Origin: Lumbricus terrestris
Taxonomy: Eukaryota; Annelida; Clitellata; Crassiclitellata; Lumbricidae
DNA: 64,000 nt
Assembly (NCBI GenBank): GCA_949752735.1
Contig: OX457041.1
Location: 22,139,617-22,203,616, forward strand
Direction of reading: 5' to 3'
Under the pieces are notes generated by a model that was not told where the DNA came from, made no database searches, and was given only the letters and a program-made list of their open reading frames with translations. The translations under genes and the position numbers were made by a program. Shown in pieces: positions 1 through 11,422 of this stretch. Position 1 is the first letter of the stretch. Each line of letters starts with the position of its first letter.

Positions 1-544
1 CAGTATGTGAAATAACAATTCTTCCAGTACAAATATAAATTCCTGCCATTTAGTCCTGAAATTCTGTCGATATGCCACATTAAGAACACAATAACCAACA
101 CAAATGCTGAATCTGCAACATGCCTTGCAAAGGCAAAGATGGGTACTGGCAGCCAAAGATCTTCACAAACCCAATCTTTCCCAGCACCAGGGTGTGAGTG
201 TAGTGAGCAAGGGTCACTTACACAAGACACATACTGCCTCATGTCTATCGCCAAATTTCCACAACGCATTTATCTTGTTTCCAAAGATTGGAGGCACTAA
301 TCTCTGTTGGCACGGTCCACCAACAGAACTCGTCCATTGACCAATGCAAACAGGCCGCTCTATTGGCCCACTCTTGCCCTAATGGTGCCACTTGCTTTTG
401 AGAGCAGCAAAGTAGGAGGGAAGAAAACCTGAGAACATATGTACATGCAACTGTACAGAAATCATTTAAAATGGACAGAGGAAAGTTTTTTCAATCTACA
501 TCTAGCCAGTCCAACTCTCGTCAAGCCCAGTGCCCTCGTTTAAA
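1..544. other. No recognised gene
   Basis: Both strands were read. There are only short open frames without splice context or recognisable domains. No inverted or tandem repeat was noticed. Confidence 0.5.
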
Positions 545-640
545 GCACAAGGTTCCACCATATTTTTGAGCGCTTCTGAAAGGCTCTTGCTGCAAGAAGC
601 GCTTTATAAATGGTCAGATAAGATAAGATAAGATATTTTA
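545..640 (+). mobile_element. LINE 3' tail fragment
   Basis: The stretch reads as a GAGCGCTTCT...GAAGCGCTTTATAAATGG block followed by a short (AGATA)n tail. The same block, GCGCYWTATAAAT preceded by a CTTGAA-like run, ends several better preserved LINE fragments here (39.05, 39.98 and 51.85 kb). I infer a severely 5'-truncated non-LTR retrotransposon copy, or a SINE sharing that tail. Confidence 0.45.
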
Positions 641-679
641 ATTATGTATACACAGCAGAACCATACATATATGCCTAGC

Positions 680-789
680 GCAAAATAACACCGACAGGAA
701 CTAATGCATAACTGGTGCAAAACAACACCGACAGGAACTAATGCATAACTGGTGCAAAATAACACTGCCAGGAACTAATGCATACCTGG
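680..789. repeat. 37-bp minisatellite, 3 copies
   Basis: Three head-to-tail units start at 680, 717 and 754. The first two differ by one base; the third is more diverged and slightly shorter. No link to a gene is visible. Confidence 0.85.
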
Positions 790-2401
790 ACACACCGCGA
801 CATGCGTAATGAACGTAAAGGTACACCTACAAAATCTGAACATTACAACTAGCATATTACGTTGCTAGCATAACACCTTGTCAAGTCCTAAAGGCTGCTA
901 CTGTTCAACTGGCTTGTTTATCTGTCACACTCATGGAAAAGCCCGATTACCAAATTACCAACTCCTATACTTTCCACAAGATTCTTGTGCTTATCTCCGA
1001 GTCCACCCAGGCTGTCCAGTTGTCACTTCTCAGTCATCTCAGAAGAGAGACAGGCAGAAAGACAGACAGAGAGACACCGTGGGTGACTGGGCAAAACAAC
1101 CCATGTGGCTGCACAGCTGGTTTGGCAATTACAGATAACGAGATAAACTATTAACTACTGTAAACCCTTATATCGGCATAACAATTCAGTTGATTAAGCC
1201 ACGAGATTACTGTGAAAACCAGCCCTATAATCAACAGCTGACAAAAGGAGGACCACTACATCGCACAGGATGCTCAAATCTTCAAGTTTCTATCCTAGAA
1301 ATGGTCTTAATCACAAATAGAGAATAACCGGGTAGACATTTTCCATCAAGTACCGAATCCAAGTACTTGAAGTACGGTACTATTTGTCAGATCCAGATAG
1401 GAACCAAATACCATATGAAGGCTAGCAGCATTGTGTAGAGCTGTAACTGATCTGAATCACTTTACTGCAGGACCGCATGAAATTTTCTAAAATTGCATTA
1501 AATTGATATAGAAGAAAATGAAATTCAATTCAATGTATAAGCAGTTTAGTTGTCGTAAGGAAAAACATTAATATGCGTAAGTCTGTCGAGTAATTGAAAC
1601 AAATTTCTTCGCAACTATTTGCGAGTATATATAGTGTTTGCCGAGGCAAATACTTCCTAATAGTGCTGAACAACAGGATGTTCGGCCGGCCGAGGCGAAT
1701 GTCCGATGGGATTTCCAGTAATTCCCTGATTTCCGGTAATTCCCGAATCACATATATATATATAAATAATATATACATATATCTGGGCTCGTATGACTAA
1801 TCAACAATGCATTAGATTTATTAGAGCTGTTAAACACAACCTAGCTCAATCAACCAATTTCCCTTCTCACTCCGACTCTAGGAATCGTGGCTCTCGTTAT
1901 CATCATCGTCGTAGTCATCATCATATAATGATGTTAGTCATCTGGTGACAACGGTTGGTAGCGAATCATGTCTGATTTCTGTCGTTTATGCGAAACCATT
2001 CTAAAGTTTAAACCAAGTCCTTGTCTGTATGTACAGCATCTTGATCTATTAAGAACTCACAGACGCAATTCCCAAGTCAGTTCTTTTATCACCATAACCC
2101 ACTCATCATCTCGACCACCAACACCACCCCAATTACACCAACACCATCCCCACCCCAATTACACCACCACCACCATCATCACCTCCATTCCAATTAGTCA
2201 TTCAATAACCTGTGAGTCGGGTAGTCATTACAACTCATTTACGCAAATCCATTGCATTTCTTTGATCATCCCAATCCATTAATTATTCATAATATAATAT
2301 CGCAATCAAAATTATAATATACGATGTCAACCAACTACCGGTAGTATTAAGCTGATGAGCTGGATTTATCTCTAAATCACTCACGGATCCATTAAGGCAG
2401 C
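790..2401. other. No recognised gene
   Basis: AT-rich non-coding DNA. It contains short dinucleotide runs near 1755 and a CAC/CAT-rich low-complexity stretch at 2095-2200. The open frames of about 100 codons there only translate the low-complexity sequence. No domain or splice structure was seen. Confidence 0.5.
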
Positions 2402-2817
2402 CAGTGGCGGATCCAGAACGTTTCGAAGGGGGGGGCCAAAATGTTCGGTCTTGTTGGCGGAACAGGGCAAACAAAAATATAATTTTCGTAGCAAAAAAAG
2501 TTGATGACCCTTTTAAGTCATCGACCAATATTTTCCGGGAAAAAGATACCAAGTCATCCGCCAAAAAAGTTGATGACCTTTTTTTCTTTTTTTTTAATCA
2601 TCGACCAATTTTTCGGGAAAGAAGATACCGTTTCAACCGCTAAATCGAACGGGGGCCACGGTCCCATGGGATTTTGTAATGGGGGGCCTGATGTCCTGTT
2701 TTTCTCTCCCGCTGCATATATTTAATGGCTTGTTGAAACCAAATGGGGGCTCACGTTCCATGCAATTTTTAAATGAGGGGGCCATGGCCGGATTGGCCCC
2801 CCCTGGATCCGCCCCTG
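2402..2817. mobile_element. hAT-like MITE (416 bp)
   Basis: The left end is CAGTGGCGGATCCAG. The right end read inward is CAGGGGCGGATCCAG. Both are followed by a G-run and a CCA. The element is flanked by a perfect 8-bp direct repeat AAGGCAGC (2394-2401 and 2818-2825). TIRs starting CAG with 8-bp target duplications are typical of hAT transposons. There is no transposase frame, so it is non-autonomous. Related ends occur at 4365 and 44443. Confidence 0.9.
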
Positions 2818-2934
2818 AAGGCAGCACACACACCTAAGACCTACTCTGCTACCAGCAACAAATTTTATTGAAGTTATTTATTTACTGGTCATCATCCATT
2901 TGATAAAACACACCACCTGATGCTCAGGCACCAG

Positions 2935-3785
2935 TTAGGGCCCCCCAGAAATTCGTGACCTTGTGCAGCGCAAATTTTGCGCAAATTTCCAGGTTTGGTG
3001 CAACAGCGCAAAAATTGGCAATCCGCGCGATTTTAGCACAAATTTTGACAAAATCTTACTAATTTATCTAAATTGGGCTTTGATTGACTTAAAATCACTG
3101 CGGCCCATGACATTTCAACATGGCAACGACGACCGATGTGCGATAATCAAAATGGCGGCCGACAAATAGGATGAAATTATAGATAAATTTTTGGTTAAAG
3201 ATCGATGTTTTTGGTAGTATCGCACAAACTTATAGTATACAAAATTCCAGAACTTCACGGCCACACGAAAAAATGTGTTAGACGAAGTTTCTTAAAGCGG
3301 TCACACAGCAGCGTCGCTTGCTGTCTCGGCTTATGACAGAACGAACGCATTTAATCTAGGCCTATAGGCATCAGGCGTACACAGAAAGACGGAAGGCTGG
3401 TACTCGGCATGTTGTGTATTGTGTAACTTGGTGATTCATTATAATATAGGCAAACATAATACTATTTTGAAATTACATTTGTAATGGGCGTAGATTTCGG
3501 TGGGCATAAATTTTGCAAAATTAAAATTATTTGGATCGTCTGAATACATTAATCTTATGGTTATAGGAACTCTATAACAGAAAATTTTTGGCTTGATTGT
3601 CTAATTTCTACAACGCCAAAGCTTTACACTAAATGACAAATACACTGTTAGATACTCTGGTGCACTGATTCAATGAAAAAATAACGAACATTTTGATTTT
3701 TTAACTTGCGCAAAATTCGCGCAAATTTGTCGTTTTTGGTGCGCAATTTTTTAGATTTTTGGGCGCAAATTTCTGGGGGCCCTAA
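2935..3785. mobile_element. Inverted-repeat DNA element (851 bp), superfamily unknown
   Basis: The left end TTAGGGCCCCCCAGAAATT is matched by the right end, whose complement reads TTAGGGCCCCCAGAAATT. Inside both ends lie GCGCAAATTT-type motifs that also pair. The flanks show at most a TA duplication, so the superfamily is open. No transposase frame lies between the ends. Confidence 0.75.
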
Positions 3786-4364
3786 CCATGGTAGATGGCA
3801 GCAGTGCAACTGCCCAATGTCCCTGCACACAGTAGCCAGCTGAAAGGAGGCTCACACTCTACAAACCATATGAGTTACAGTATGAGGCAAGTGCTCTAAC
3901 CAATAATCCCACCACCCCACTTCCCTTCCCCCCCCACCCGATGGCAGCCGATTTAGAACTTCTCACACTGATCAGCAACTTAGATAAGCATAGGAAGTCC
4001 CCACTTTCACTGTTTCCACCAAGACAAACATACATGACAGGTGCTAAATAAATTGTGAGGTCGCAGCAATTTACATTTAAGTGGAAGTTAAACAATGGCC
4101 CAGCGGTCTAAAGTGAAAGAAGCCGACTGAATCAGGTTTCAGATGTGTTGCCGTTTTTTTTAACAAAACACCATCATTGGGAAACACAAGAACAGTCAGA
4201 AAGTACATCAATCGGAGTTTCTTCCTCTATCATCAGTTCATCATCAGTTCATCACTGGTGCAAAGACGGCTGCACGAATATTCTGCAAAGTCTACAGCTA
4301 AAATCGAAACCAACGCCATCCTAAATACTCAAATACTAGCCTTCAATTAGACACTGCCCATGAC

Positions 4365-4621
4365 CACGGGTGGATCCAGGTGGGCAATACCGCAATGTCC
4401 CTCCCCCCATTTGACATATACACAGAACGTGCCCCTCTCCAATTACTCAATGGGACTAAAAAAGAAAATAATCATCAGATTTTAAAGTAACGAAGTTGGC
4501 ATTTTTATTTTTATTTTGGTAGAAAGACTAAAAAAGGTCGTCAGAAAAATGTCCAATCAAAGCCATACCTTGATTCCCCTCCCATATGGCCCCCCTTCTA
4601 AACTTTCTGGATCCATCACTG
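4365..4621. mobile_element. hAT-like MITE (257 bp), diverged
   Basis: The ends are CACGGGTGGATCCAG and, complemented, CAGTGATGGATCCAG. These are related to the element at 2402. Flanks are CCCATGAC (4357-4364) and TCCATGAC (4622-4629), a 7/8 target duplication. There is no coding capacity. Confidence 0.75.
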
Positions 4622-4629
4622 TCCATGAC

Positions 4630-5614
4630 AGCAGCAAGACATGCAGACATACATGAAGGCAGGCGGCATGCAGGTAGACAGATAAAAAAAGGCATACATA
4701 CATGTATACACCAACACACAGACATTCAAAAGTAGATAAACATTAAATATATAAATAAGCATACATAGGCAATTCAAAAATTACTTATAAAACATCCGTA
4801 AATGGCTGTCAAAAAATTTTTGCTATAAAAGGAAGTGAATTCACCAGTCACAGTTAAAAATGATAATTTGTCATTCTATTCGGATTTGTCAAACATTAAC
4901 TAAAAACCTTCGCTGAAATTTTAAACAAGACATAAATTGATTTCATTCACCTACTACCAAACCACCCACAATCCCGCATGACTCACCAATGATCATCTCA
5001 ATTTACCTGATTCCATGTACGTTTACATTCATCCCACAAGCCTCCATACTTTGTATGGCTATTCACTGCATGCAAAAACTTATGGATACTGATGCCTACA
5101 AAAGTCTCATCTCCAACCATCTAATCCAAATACCAACTGCATCCCCTTTCTTGTTTCAACTGTTGTTCAGACAGTAAAGGCAGAAGAACACCTGCAGTGA
5201 TAAAAAACATGCATCCAATCATTTGTGCAGATCAGACAGATAGCCACATGTGCAGCACTTTGTGAAGCACTTAAAAGGTGCTATATAAAGTGTCTTGACA
5301 CATACATACACACATACAAATTATGATTAAACCGTATACAAGGCTTAAAACCCAAAGGCATCAAAGCTTGAGGTCATCGCCAGTAGATGACAGCTCTAGG
5401 CAAATTTTGCATCTAGACAACATATATATGATGTTTGTATTAGACAACAGCATTTCTAAAGTGATTGGCAACATGTCACTCAAAATCAACATTACATGGA
5501 AGGTGAAAGACAGGATTCAATTACAATCTGAGAGCATCAACCTAACTTCAGAAATGAAAGCACCCAGGGTTTCTACAAACTCGGTGGTTCAAGTTGCATT
5601 TCGTTCACACGGTC
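4630..5614. other. No recognised gene
   Basis: Non-coding by inspection. A short LINE-like tail (GGTGCTATATAAAG) sits at about 5277-5291, followed by a CATACA-rich run. The 107-codon open frame at 5323 has no recognisable domain, and its last part runs into the SINE that follows, so I do not call it a gene. Confidence 0.45.
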
Positions 5615-5830
5615 CCAGTGGTGGTGTGCAACAGCCTATTGGTTAGTATGCAGGACAGTCAACTAAGAGGTCACATGTTCAAATCCCACTATGGCAAACA
5701 TTAGATATATCCCAACTCTAACCAAATCAGCATAATGAGCTTAGTGGCAGTGAGAAGTCGAGATGGCAAGAAAGAAGACTGGCCACCCGCTCTCATTATA
5801 AGCCAAGGCTGAAAACTGAAGTTGCTAATA
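5615..5830 (+). mobile_element. tRNA-derived SINE
   Basis: The 5' part looks like a tRNA: an A-box-like TGGTTAGTATGCAGG at about 5640 and a B-box GTTCAAATCCC at about 5680, spaced as in a tRNA gene. No intact acceptor stem was seen, and non-tRNA sequence follows. I infer a SINE rather than a functional tRNA. The 3' limit is uncertain. Confidence 0.55.
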
Positions 5831-6237
5831 CGTTACAACAATGGCTGGCTCTCAGGCAAGTCTAAGGAATGTTGTTCATCTCCCCTAGGAATGGCACAAC
5901 ACTGATATAGAGTTTAGCCTATAAACACAACAATAGCCTTTTCCCGACATGTCTGAGGTTTAGCTCACTGGAATCTGGCAACTTCATGTGCCATGATCTG
6001 TTTATTACAGACACTGAAACCTTCCAGTAACACTAGTAGTAACTGTGATATATAAATGTTAAATAGAGACGAATAATAAACTGTGATTATCATAACTTTG
6101 CCTTTTGGCAATCTATGGATGGCACAGTGGCAAATGTCAATGAAGCCAAATTCAACATTTGCATTTAACATTATTAAACAAACTCTCACACACACAATCA
6201 CACGGAGGCTGTAATTCATTTTCCTTTATCCACCATA

Positions 6238-6385
6238 ATCTAATCTAATCAATGCTAATCTAATCCCATAGTCCATACTCAATTCATTATATAAGAGCCC
6301 ACAATGCGAGCTACAGAACCAGAGTGGGCTGTGTCGGCCTCCATAACGAGGCTGTCATATCAAGCCTAATCTAATCTAATCGAAC
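6238..6385. repeat. (TAATC)n-flanked segment
   Basis: Short TAATC arrays at 6238-6268 and 6366-6382 bracket about 100 bp of unique sequence. Such pentamer arrays often form the tails of LINE or SINE copies, so this may be two adjacent tails. No gene is implied. Confidence 0.4.
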
Positions 6386-6906
6386 ACATTTTGCTTTGTA
6401 TGTATATTTCCTCATAGAGACAAGAAAAGTTCTTTGCGATTATGTTCCTTTGAACCATCGCCCCCCTCCCCACCAATGGAAAACGTCCTAAATTCGTTTC
6501 TGGCTATGCTACTGGCGTTCAATCAAATACTATCAACAACCTAAAAAATTATAACGATTAACAAAGAAATATGCCACTGAGCATTGAAAAATACATGACA
6601 TTCCTTCAGCCAACTCTATCTCTACAACTTGTGCACACATACAGGACACGAGAACATTAACTCCAATCAGTAGACAATTCGGGATCAGCATGCTTCTCTG
6701 ACAGGTGCTGAATACTGCCTAAAACGTGAAAATACTGAAATATGCAACAATGTTGCAACATATAGCAAAGCCAGACTGCTGAAAATAATTACGCTGCTAA
6801 ATAGAAGTCGGGTTGATGCAAATAATTTCTACTTAAATAGAAGTGGGACTTATGAAAACATTATTGCTGAGACTGCAGCTGGATTGATAAAGAAATTATT
6901 TTAAAA
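6386..6906. other. No recognised gene
   Basis: AT-rich non-coding DNA without recognisable coding or repeat structure beyond short imperfect duplications. Confidence 0.4.
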
Positions 6907-7137
6907 TGAAAATAATAATAATAATAATATTTTTCTTTAACTGAGCGCCTGTAAACGCACTGCGCTTTACATTGTACAAGTTATGCACAAATCTCAATTA
7001 ACACCAAACTGAACAGACAGCCTGTAATACATGACGCTAATAGCAGCCTACAAAGCATGTCCACCCAACAGGGGTTTGAACTCGCTACCTCTTGCTCTCT
7101 ACACCAGCATGTTACCCATTACTGAACCGCCCCGCCC
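6907..7137 (-). mobile_element. tRNA-derived SINE
   Basis: On the minus strand the element starts near 7137 with a tRNA-like head: an A-box-like GGTTCAGTAATGGG and a B-box GAGTTCAAACCCC (around 7075-7087). It ends with AGCGC-containing sequence and an (ATT)n tail at 6910-6928. A complete head plus a short-unit tail fits a full-length SINE insertion. Confidence 0.65.
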
Positions 7138-7318
7138 AATTGTATGTTAAATACAATTTGGATTGATAACAAGCAAGTTCTTGTTGAAATATATGCTGGA
7201 TTCAAATGGTTAAATGGATTTTTGCTTAAATGGAAGCCTCATTAACGAGAATGATTCATGCCAAAGCAGAAACCAGACTGCTGAAAATAATTATGCTGCT
7301 CCAATCAAAAAAAGTTAG

Positions 7319-7887
7319 GGTAATCCTGAAGACTGCGTACCCGTCCATGTAGACAGTATGGCCACCAAAGAAATGGCTAAAATAGAGTGCTGTGGCCTTA
7401 AAAGTCGCATCCCATAATGCCATGCGCTTAGTAAGTAAGTAATTAACTAAAAATTAGCACATGTTCTATGTAAGTAAATAGGACGTTTTGTTGGATTACA
7501 GCAATAGGAAAAATTCGCGATATAAGCTTAAAAGGGTGAAAATTAAATTATGTTCGAAATTCTGTTGACGGAAACGGCCTTTCATGTCATGTTCCAAATT
7601 AACGGGACCAGTGCGAAACGCCAATCGATATTTAACTTTTAAAAAACCTTAACAGTTTACGAAACGCAAGTTTCGTCAGTTTCGAACTTTGTATTTACTG
7701 AATAGTTTACCCTCATTTGTAATTTATTAACCTGACTGTTCTACTTCCAAAGATCTCGTGTCGATCACTTGAGTGCATTGTACCATGGGATGTGGCTGAT
7801 AGGTCGCAGCGCTTTATTTTAGCCAAGTCGTTGGCAACCATATCGTTTTGTAAACGGACAGTCGGACACGCAGTCTTCAGGATTACT
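7319..7887. mobile_element. Long-TIR DNA element (about 570 bp)
   Basis: The first 95 or so bases, beginning TAATCCTGAAGACTGCGT, are repeated in inverted form at the right end, which finishes ACGCAGTCTTCAGGATTA. A diverged second copy lies at 24430-24985. Neither has a transposase frame. The target duplication is not clear, so the superfamily is unassigned. Confidence 0.75.
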
Positions 7888-7889
7888 AA

Positions 7890-9064
7890 AGTCATTATAA
7901 TTTATTCCGCTAAATCGATAGATTACCCATTTACGTTACGTAACTGACAGATAACAAAACGTAAACAAACAGATCTGAAGTGGTGTGGCTGCATACAGAC
8001 GAGCAGCATCAACACGTAAGTCTTATGCATTCAAGTTTCGTTGCTTTGTTGACTGACAGCCATGATCAGTCATAACCTGCGTAGTGTACGCTTACTACAA
8101 AACTAGGTCAGGGTAAGAAATTACGAATAATAATGTGGGTATGAGTTCAAATGAAAAGGTTGCCACAGGATTCATCTCACCGATATTTATTATTCTGTAA
8201 AAGCGTTCGGTTACACCGATAAAATCGGCACTATCTCGTCGAAATTCTTAAATCCGATATCATCAGCAAAATGGAAAGAAAACAAGACATGCAGACCCGA
8301 AAACGCACATGAATGAAACCACCGAATCGCTAGACCGATTGTAACAAGGATCTGGACATGTAATAATAATACGTACATCAATGTACATCCTTCGGGTCGC
8401 CCGTCCGGCCTGCTTCGACTTGTTTAGAATCCCCGCGACGAGACCAGATCAATGTGAGAAATGCCGACCGTCGAAAAACTAGACAGGATGGATCAACCGA
8501 GTTGAAATATGTCAAGCATTTCACCGTACACCCACCTCATAACTGCCGAATAAAATAAACCTACTCCTCCTCCTCCTCGTCGAAGGGTAACTTAGTCACA
8601 GACACACGCACGCACACGCCGCCGCAGAATACTAAACACTACGATCACGCTCAGTCCCTACTGCGCGCACAGACGCACGTATCAGCTTCGTCGCATTTGG
8701 TCCAGTAAGTTTCAGAATCATTGTATTCGTCGTAATCAACGACCTCATATATATTAATAATCTTGATGTAATAATCTTGATGTAGGCCAAATCTAATGAT
8801 AATAATAATCTTCGTTCATTTTTCAAACTGACGCAATGATTACAATAAGTAATGAATCAGTTTTTTTTTTCAAGATTCGAATTTATTTAGCTATGCGTGA
8901 CGCCCATCACGTCCGTTTACTAACGCCATCTGCCGAATGGAGTGCTTCGTGGACCTTTGGGAACTACTGTATAGAAGCAGGCAAGTTCTACTATCTGAGA
9001 CAACTGGCTCGCTTGGCCACATCGGTAAGGTCGAAGGCCGCGTGTCTGTAGGGCCTACACAATT
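7890..9064. other. No recognised gene
   Basis: Mixed composition, with a CpG-richer part around 8380-8710. No open frame with splice structure or domain was recognised. It could hold the 5' end of a gene I cannot see. Confidence 0.4.
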
Positions 9065-9165
9065 CACTCTGTGAAAGAGCGTGCGGGCCGCGCTATTCCC
9101 GAAGGTGGCTATTTCAGAGATTCAAAATCTCGGGCTAGCACGGTCCGTCCACGAGAACCTAAATG
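9065..9165 (+). mobile_element. SINE fragment related to 15535-15725
   Basis: A run TTCAGAGATT...ATCTCGGGCTAGCACG matches, with several differences, the reverse complement of about 15610-15665. The tRNA-like head is missing here, so it is a truncated copy. Confidence 0.4.
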
Positions 9166-9224
9166 ACGTGGCGATCGAGTCACTGGCGACACTAATCATC
9201 TTCGATATGGCAGTGTCGTTAAAC

Positions 9225-9864
9225 ACGTAGGCTAACAGTAGACTAGCTGTCCTGAGAATGCTGTATTTATGTTATTTCTTTTTCGTCTCGTTAGGCCTTA
9301 TAGTCTTCTGTGCAGTCATAGCTAGGCATGAGTAAAAGTTTGAGGCTATAGGCCTATCAACAGATTAAACCAGACTGACAATAATATCATATAGGCCTAC
9401 CAGCTAATGCAGCTATATAGGCCTATATTCAATTTCAGCATGTCCAAAGTGTATAAGTGCATTCTTCACATAGTGCGTTGAGGCCTTATGGGAGTTATAT
9501 ATAATTCTGAAGGTCGAAGAAATTAAATGCAAAGAAAGATGTTACAGCTAACAAAAGGTCATGAGGTAGGTCAAGAGCAAATGACCTGCCGGGACCTAAC
9601 TATGGTGGCGCCCATGAGCCGTATTAGGCCTAGCCACCGGATTAAACTGCGCTTAAGTTGCCTACTGCTTGCTGCTGAAACTCAACGACACTACAGGCTG
9701 CTGTGCCTTAATAAAGATGCTTAGCCTATATAGTCTACGTCGTCCTCCTTCGATCTGTAGGCCTATCCAGACTTAATTAGTACTGGCACTGTCAGAGAAC
9801 GAACAGAGGTAGAGTTTCTGCGCATAAGTCTGCATTTGGTGTTATTAATTCATTATTCATTAGA
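9225..9864. other. Non-coding stretch rich in TAGGCCTA
   Basis: No gene was recognised. The palindrome TAGGCCTA occurs at 9349, 9392, 9418, 9625 and 9758 within this 640-bp piece, the densest cluster in the window. Confidence 0.5.
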
Positions 9865-10085
9865 TGCATTTATATAGCGCCTCTTCAAGGGGACTACGCA
9901 GATCGAGGTGCTCCCAACCTCAGCGCGGTCAAATAAAACTGTCTTAATATGAGAGAGGAAATTAAGCCTGAGAAGGATTTTTGCAGAGAGCGGAGGGTCA
10001 GAGAAGGACCATTCCATGTTGAGGCCTTGAGGGTCATATATCTATAGCTACCACCGAGAATTAAAGCACGGTTCTGCATAGTGGA
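9865..10085 (-). mobile_element. LINE 3' end fragment
   Basis: On the minus strand the frame from 10079 ends in a WNGPSL...RALRLGAPRSA-like stretch, then a CTTGAAGAGGCGCTATATAAAT tail near 9885-9865. This resembles the C-terminal end of CR1/jockey-type ORF2 and the LINE tails at 39.05 and 51.85 kb. It is 5'-truncated. Confidence 0.55.
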
Positions 10086-10621
10086 AGTTCAAGCAAAAGG
10101 GACTGAGAGTAGTCAGTAGACTTAATTGTTCAGTCGAACGAAGGGAGAGGAAATGGTGAGAACTATATAGGAGTAGGGCTACAGAGCTAATAAAGGTAGG
10201 CAGGAGCAAGACCTAGCATGCAGCGCGCGCCAGACTAGGCTAGATATTCTATAGGCCTACAGTTATGCTTTAATAATCCGTCTGACAGACCGCAACCGGT
10301 TACACTATAACTATGTATAATATATATAATAATTATATATTATATATAGGCAGTGTTTAATCTATAGCTATAGACGTCCCCGGGAGTTCCACAGGAATGA
10401 GAAATCCTGCCTCCCCTCCGATAAAAGTGAGATCGTGGTGTGGTACAAAGGGAATATGTAGACTATAAAATATACGTAATTTATTACATTCCCCAAAAAT
10501 TTCTACAAGTTTATAGCCTAGGCCTACATGGGCTATTTGTGAAGCTTTCCCGGCAGTAGAGGAATTATCTTTTTGCCCTGAGGCTCGAGGTACTTCATTC
10601 CCCCAGGGACTATTATTGTTG

Positions 10622-10674
<53 letters not shown>

Positions 10675-10831
10675 CATTCCTGTAATAGAAATAAGGTTGA
10701 CAGGCAGCACCACGAGCACCTGATATTTAAAGTATTTATATTAAATTTTGATTGTTGAAGCATGAGCACCTGCATAAATTTTTGCAGGCGGGCACAACAC
10801 GATTGACATGCAGTTGATCACGGTGTGTGTA
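10086..10831. other. No recognised gene
   Basis: Non-coding DNA containing a perfect (TA)n microsatellite at about 10625-10671 and two TAGGCCTA octamers at 10252 and 10519. The tyrosine/isoleucine-run open frames over the microsatellite are artefacts. Confidence 0.55.
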
Positions 10832-11029
10832 TGTTAAGAAACGAAGCGGATCACTTAGTAAACGATAAGATTTTAATAAGATTAATCGCCATGATCCAGA
10901 ACTGAAACTAGCTGTCCTTCAGCCATTACCGGAAAAGGAAAAACAAAACGCGAGAAAGAAGAACTGACGACTACATAATGTTAGGATAATCATAGTCGTT
11001 ATATAGCGCTAGATCTATAAAGTCCAACA
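10832..11029 (-). repeat. copia 3' LTR
   Basis: 198 bp, identical base for base to 14486-14683. It lies downstream of pol in the element's orientation and is preceded by the polypurine tract. Confidence 0.95.
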
Positions 11030-11094
11030 CCCCTCCTTAACGACTACTTTACCATAGCATCATAACAAAAATAAACTGTTCTCTCAATTTAGCC

Positions 11095-11422
11095 CAATTT
11101 CACTAGTAAACTTCCTAGTTTTAACTGCTTCCAAAGGCTTAGCTAAGAGATCAGCTATCATGTGTTCACTAGAACAATACTTAATGTCTAGTTCCTTCTT
11201 TCTGTACATTTCCCGTACGAAATGATATTTAGTTCCGATATGCTTTGTTCTGTAACTGTTTCAAAACACCCGGATCTTCATGACCATAGTTTTATTCATA
11301 AGTTCTTCAAACTTCTTTAACATTGTAGATTTTGTCGATGCTACAATCAGGTCATCCACATGAATTGAGATATAAATCCATCCATCATCGTACTGTTTTG
11401 AATATAAACATTGATCATTTGG
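11095..11422 (-). pseudogene. copia pol remnant: RT active site and RNase H end
   Basis: The same frame continues after the stop with QCLYSKQYDDGWIYISIHVDDL, which contains the reverse transcriptase catalytic VDD. It then stops again near 11272. What follows (RTKHIGTKYHFVRE...SSEHMIADLLAKPLE) is the extreme C-terminus of RNase H. The rest of reverse transcriptase and most of RNase H, roughly 200-250 codons by comparison with the family, are missing. An internal deletion near 11265-11285 is the simplest explanation. Confidence 0.85.

Noticed and set aside
5323..5646. 107-codon plus-strand open frame
   Set aside because: No domain, no splice context, and it runs into a tRNA-derived SINE.
10357..10775. 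Minus-strand frames with long Ile-Tyr runs
   Set aside because: They translate the (TA)n microsatellite at 10625-10671.
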